This document shows positions 37,647 to 38,113 of a stretch of DNA of 38,113 nucleotides, one piece after another. Each line of letters begins with the position of its first letter. The first letter of the stretch is position 1. The DNA is from a virus: the IMG/VR virus record IMGVR_UViG_3300031823_000018, positions 1-38,113 of that record. One strand, given 5' to 3'. Made by a program: the position numbers and the translations under genes. A model generated the notes under the pieces. The model saw only the letters and a program-made list of their open reading frames with translations. It was not told the DNA's origin and made no database searches.

Positions 37647-38113
37647 GTGGCGTTGCCACAATGGGAAGGTACCTTCGAGAACTACTCACGGAGTTTTGTT
37701 TATAAAAATCGAGGTCGCGCCGAGCAGACGCTCCCCACTCGCGACGACGCGCTGCAAGAATGCGCTGTCGTCTTTACGCGCATTATATCGAAATACGGCA
37801 CCACTGTCACCGAACCGCGCCACTTTATGGCTCTCTACAAAACCGCCTTGGCGAATCATTGGATCGATCTGGTGCGCAAGCAGGCGCTTCGTCCAGTGCT
37901 GACGCCAATGACCGAAGAGATTGAAAAACAATGGAAAGAACAAGGCGACATCGACGGGACGCCGGTGCAACTCCTATGGCGGCAAGCCTCGCGCGAGTTG
38001 AAAGCGGTACTGACCAAAATCGCCAACGGTCCTCAAGAGATTGTGAATCTTCTGTTGGATGAAAACGCTCCCAACACCAATTTATTGTGGCAACGGATTG
38101 CCCAAACCCCCTG
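37647..38113 (+). CDS. Sigma-factor-like protein, 3' end outside the window
   Basis: GTG start with GGAGGA five bases upstream. The first 75 residues follow sigma-70 region 2: TFENYSRSFVYKNRGRAEQT, DDALQECAVVFTRII (core-binding helix, compare ECF 'eDalQevfl'), then FMALYKTALANHWIDLVRKQ (compare 'fraWL..ia.N..iD..Rk'). The remaining visible residues (to 155) are helical; region 4 is not yet recognisable. I have seen similar openings in alphaproteobacterial phage proteins annotated as sigma factors. A phage sigma would give promoter specificity, and the recurrent CTATACG/TATAAT motifs before late genes are possible targets. Confidence 0.65.
   Translation, partial: MALPQWEGTFENYSRSFVYKNRGRAEQTLPTRDDALQECAVVFTRIISKYGTTVTEPRHFMALYKTALANHWIDLVRKQALRPVLTPMTEEIEKQWKEQGDIDGTPVQLLWRQASRELKAVLTKIANGPQEIVNLLLDENAPNTNLLWQRIAQTP

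Noticed and set aside
1-38113. Search for CRISPR arrays, tRNA genes, diversity-generating retroelements and integrases
   Set aside because: No regularly spaced repeats, tRNA-like cloverleaf signatures, reverse transcriptase or recombinase motifs were noticed by reading; a tRNAscan or HMM search was not possible.

Overview
The window is most of the structural half of a tailed double-stranded DNA phage (Caudoviricetes), or a prophage of one, from a GC-rich alphaproteobacterium. The host assignment rests on a GcrA-like regulator, a beta-class DNA methyltransferase, and an embedded chromosomal fragment with anmK, tyrS and cdh side by side, an arrangement I associate with Acetobacteraceae/Rhodospirillales (inference). 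I see no integrase, attachment site, tRNA or CRISPR array.

Layout. Two transcription programmes diverge at about 35.7 kb. Rightward (35.8-38.1 kb) are two unknown proteins, a CHC2/TOPRIM primase and the start of a sigma-factor-like protein, which look like early genes. Leftward, read from 35.6 kb down to 1, is a long late region. It starts with a NusG/RfaH-like protein and TerS, then a decayed IS1595 element, a 1-kb hairpin-rich non-coding stretch and TerL. A chain of tiny overlapping membrane-protein genes follows, then the lysis region (GH108 endolysin, DUF3800 protein, lipoprotein). Next come a broken DNA methyltransferase, small structural genes, GcrA, a SAM methyltransferase and a cold-shock-fold protein. 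The region ends with an 1806-aa portal/MuF polyprotein, two mini-lipoproteins, two coiled-coil membrane paralogues, a 1002-aa prohead protease/scaffold and two paralogous capsid-type proteins. A rightward three-gene cassette with an XRE-type regulator (7.4-8.3 kb) interrupts the leftward order.

Unusual content. (1) Four intergenic copies of one structured element (1.75, 2.34, 17.26 and 32.98 kb) share a GC stem with covarying bases, a loop of exactly 30 nt and a conserved TGAAANCCA core. Each lies 5' of a leftward structural gene set. The phage also encodes its own NusG-like protein and sigma-like factor, so a dedicated late-transcription system is a reasonable hypothesis. (2) About 1.86 kb of bacterial chromosome (anmK start, complete tyrS, cdh start) replaces the middle of the phage methyltransferase gene; it is either a real capture or an assembly chimera. 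(3) A 48-bp repeat with a perfect dyad abuts that cdh fragment and also a second gene fragment near 29.7 kb, and next to the first copy is a cluster of four related dyads. (4) The two capsid-type genes share a 43-bp block that is identical although the genes around it have diverged.
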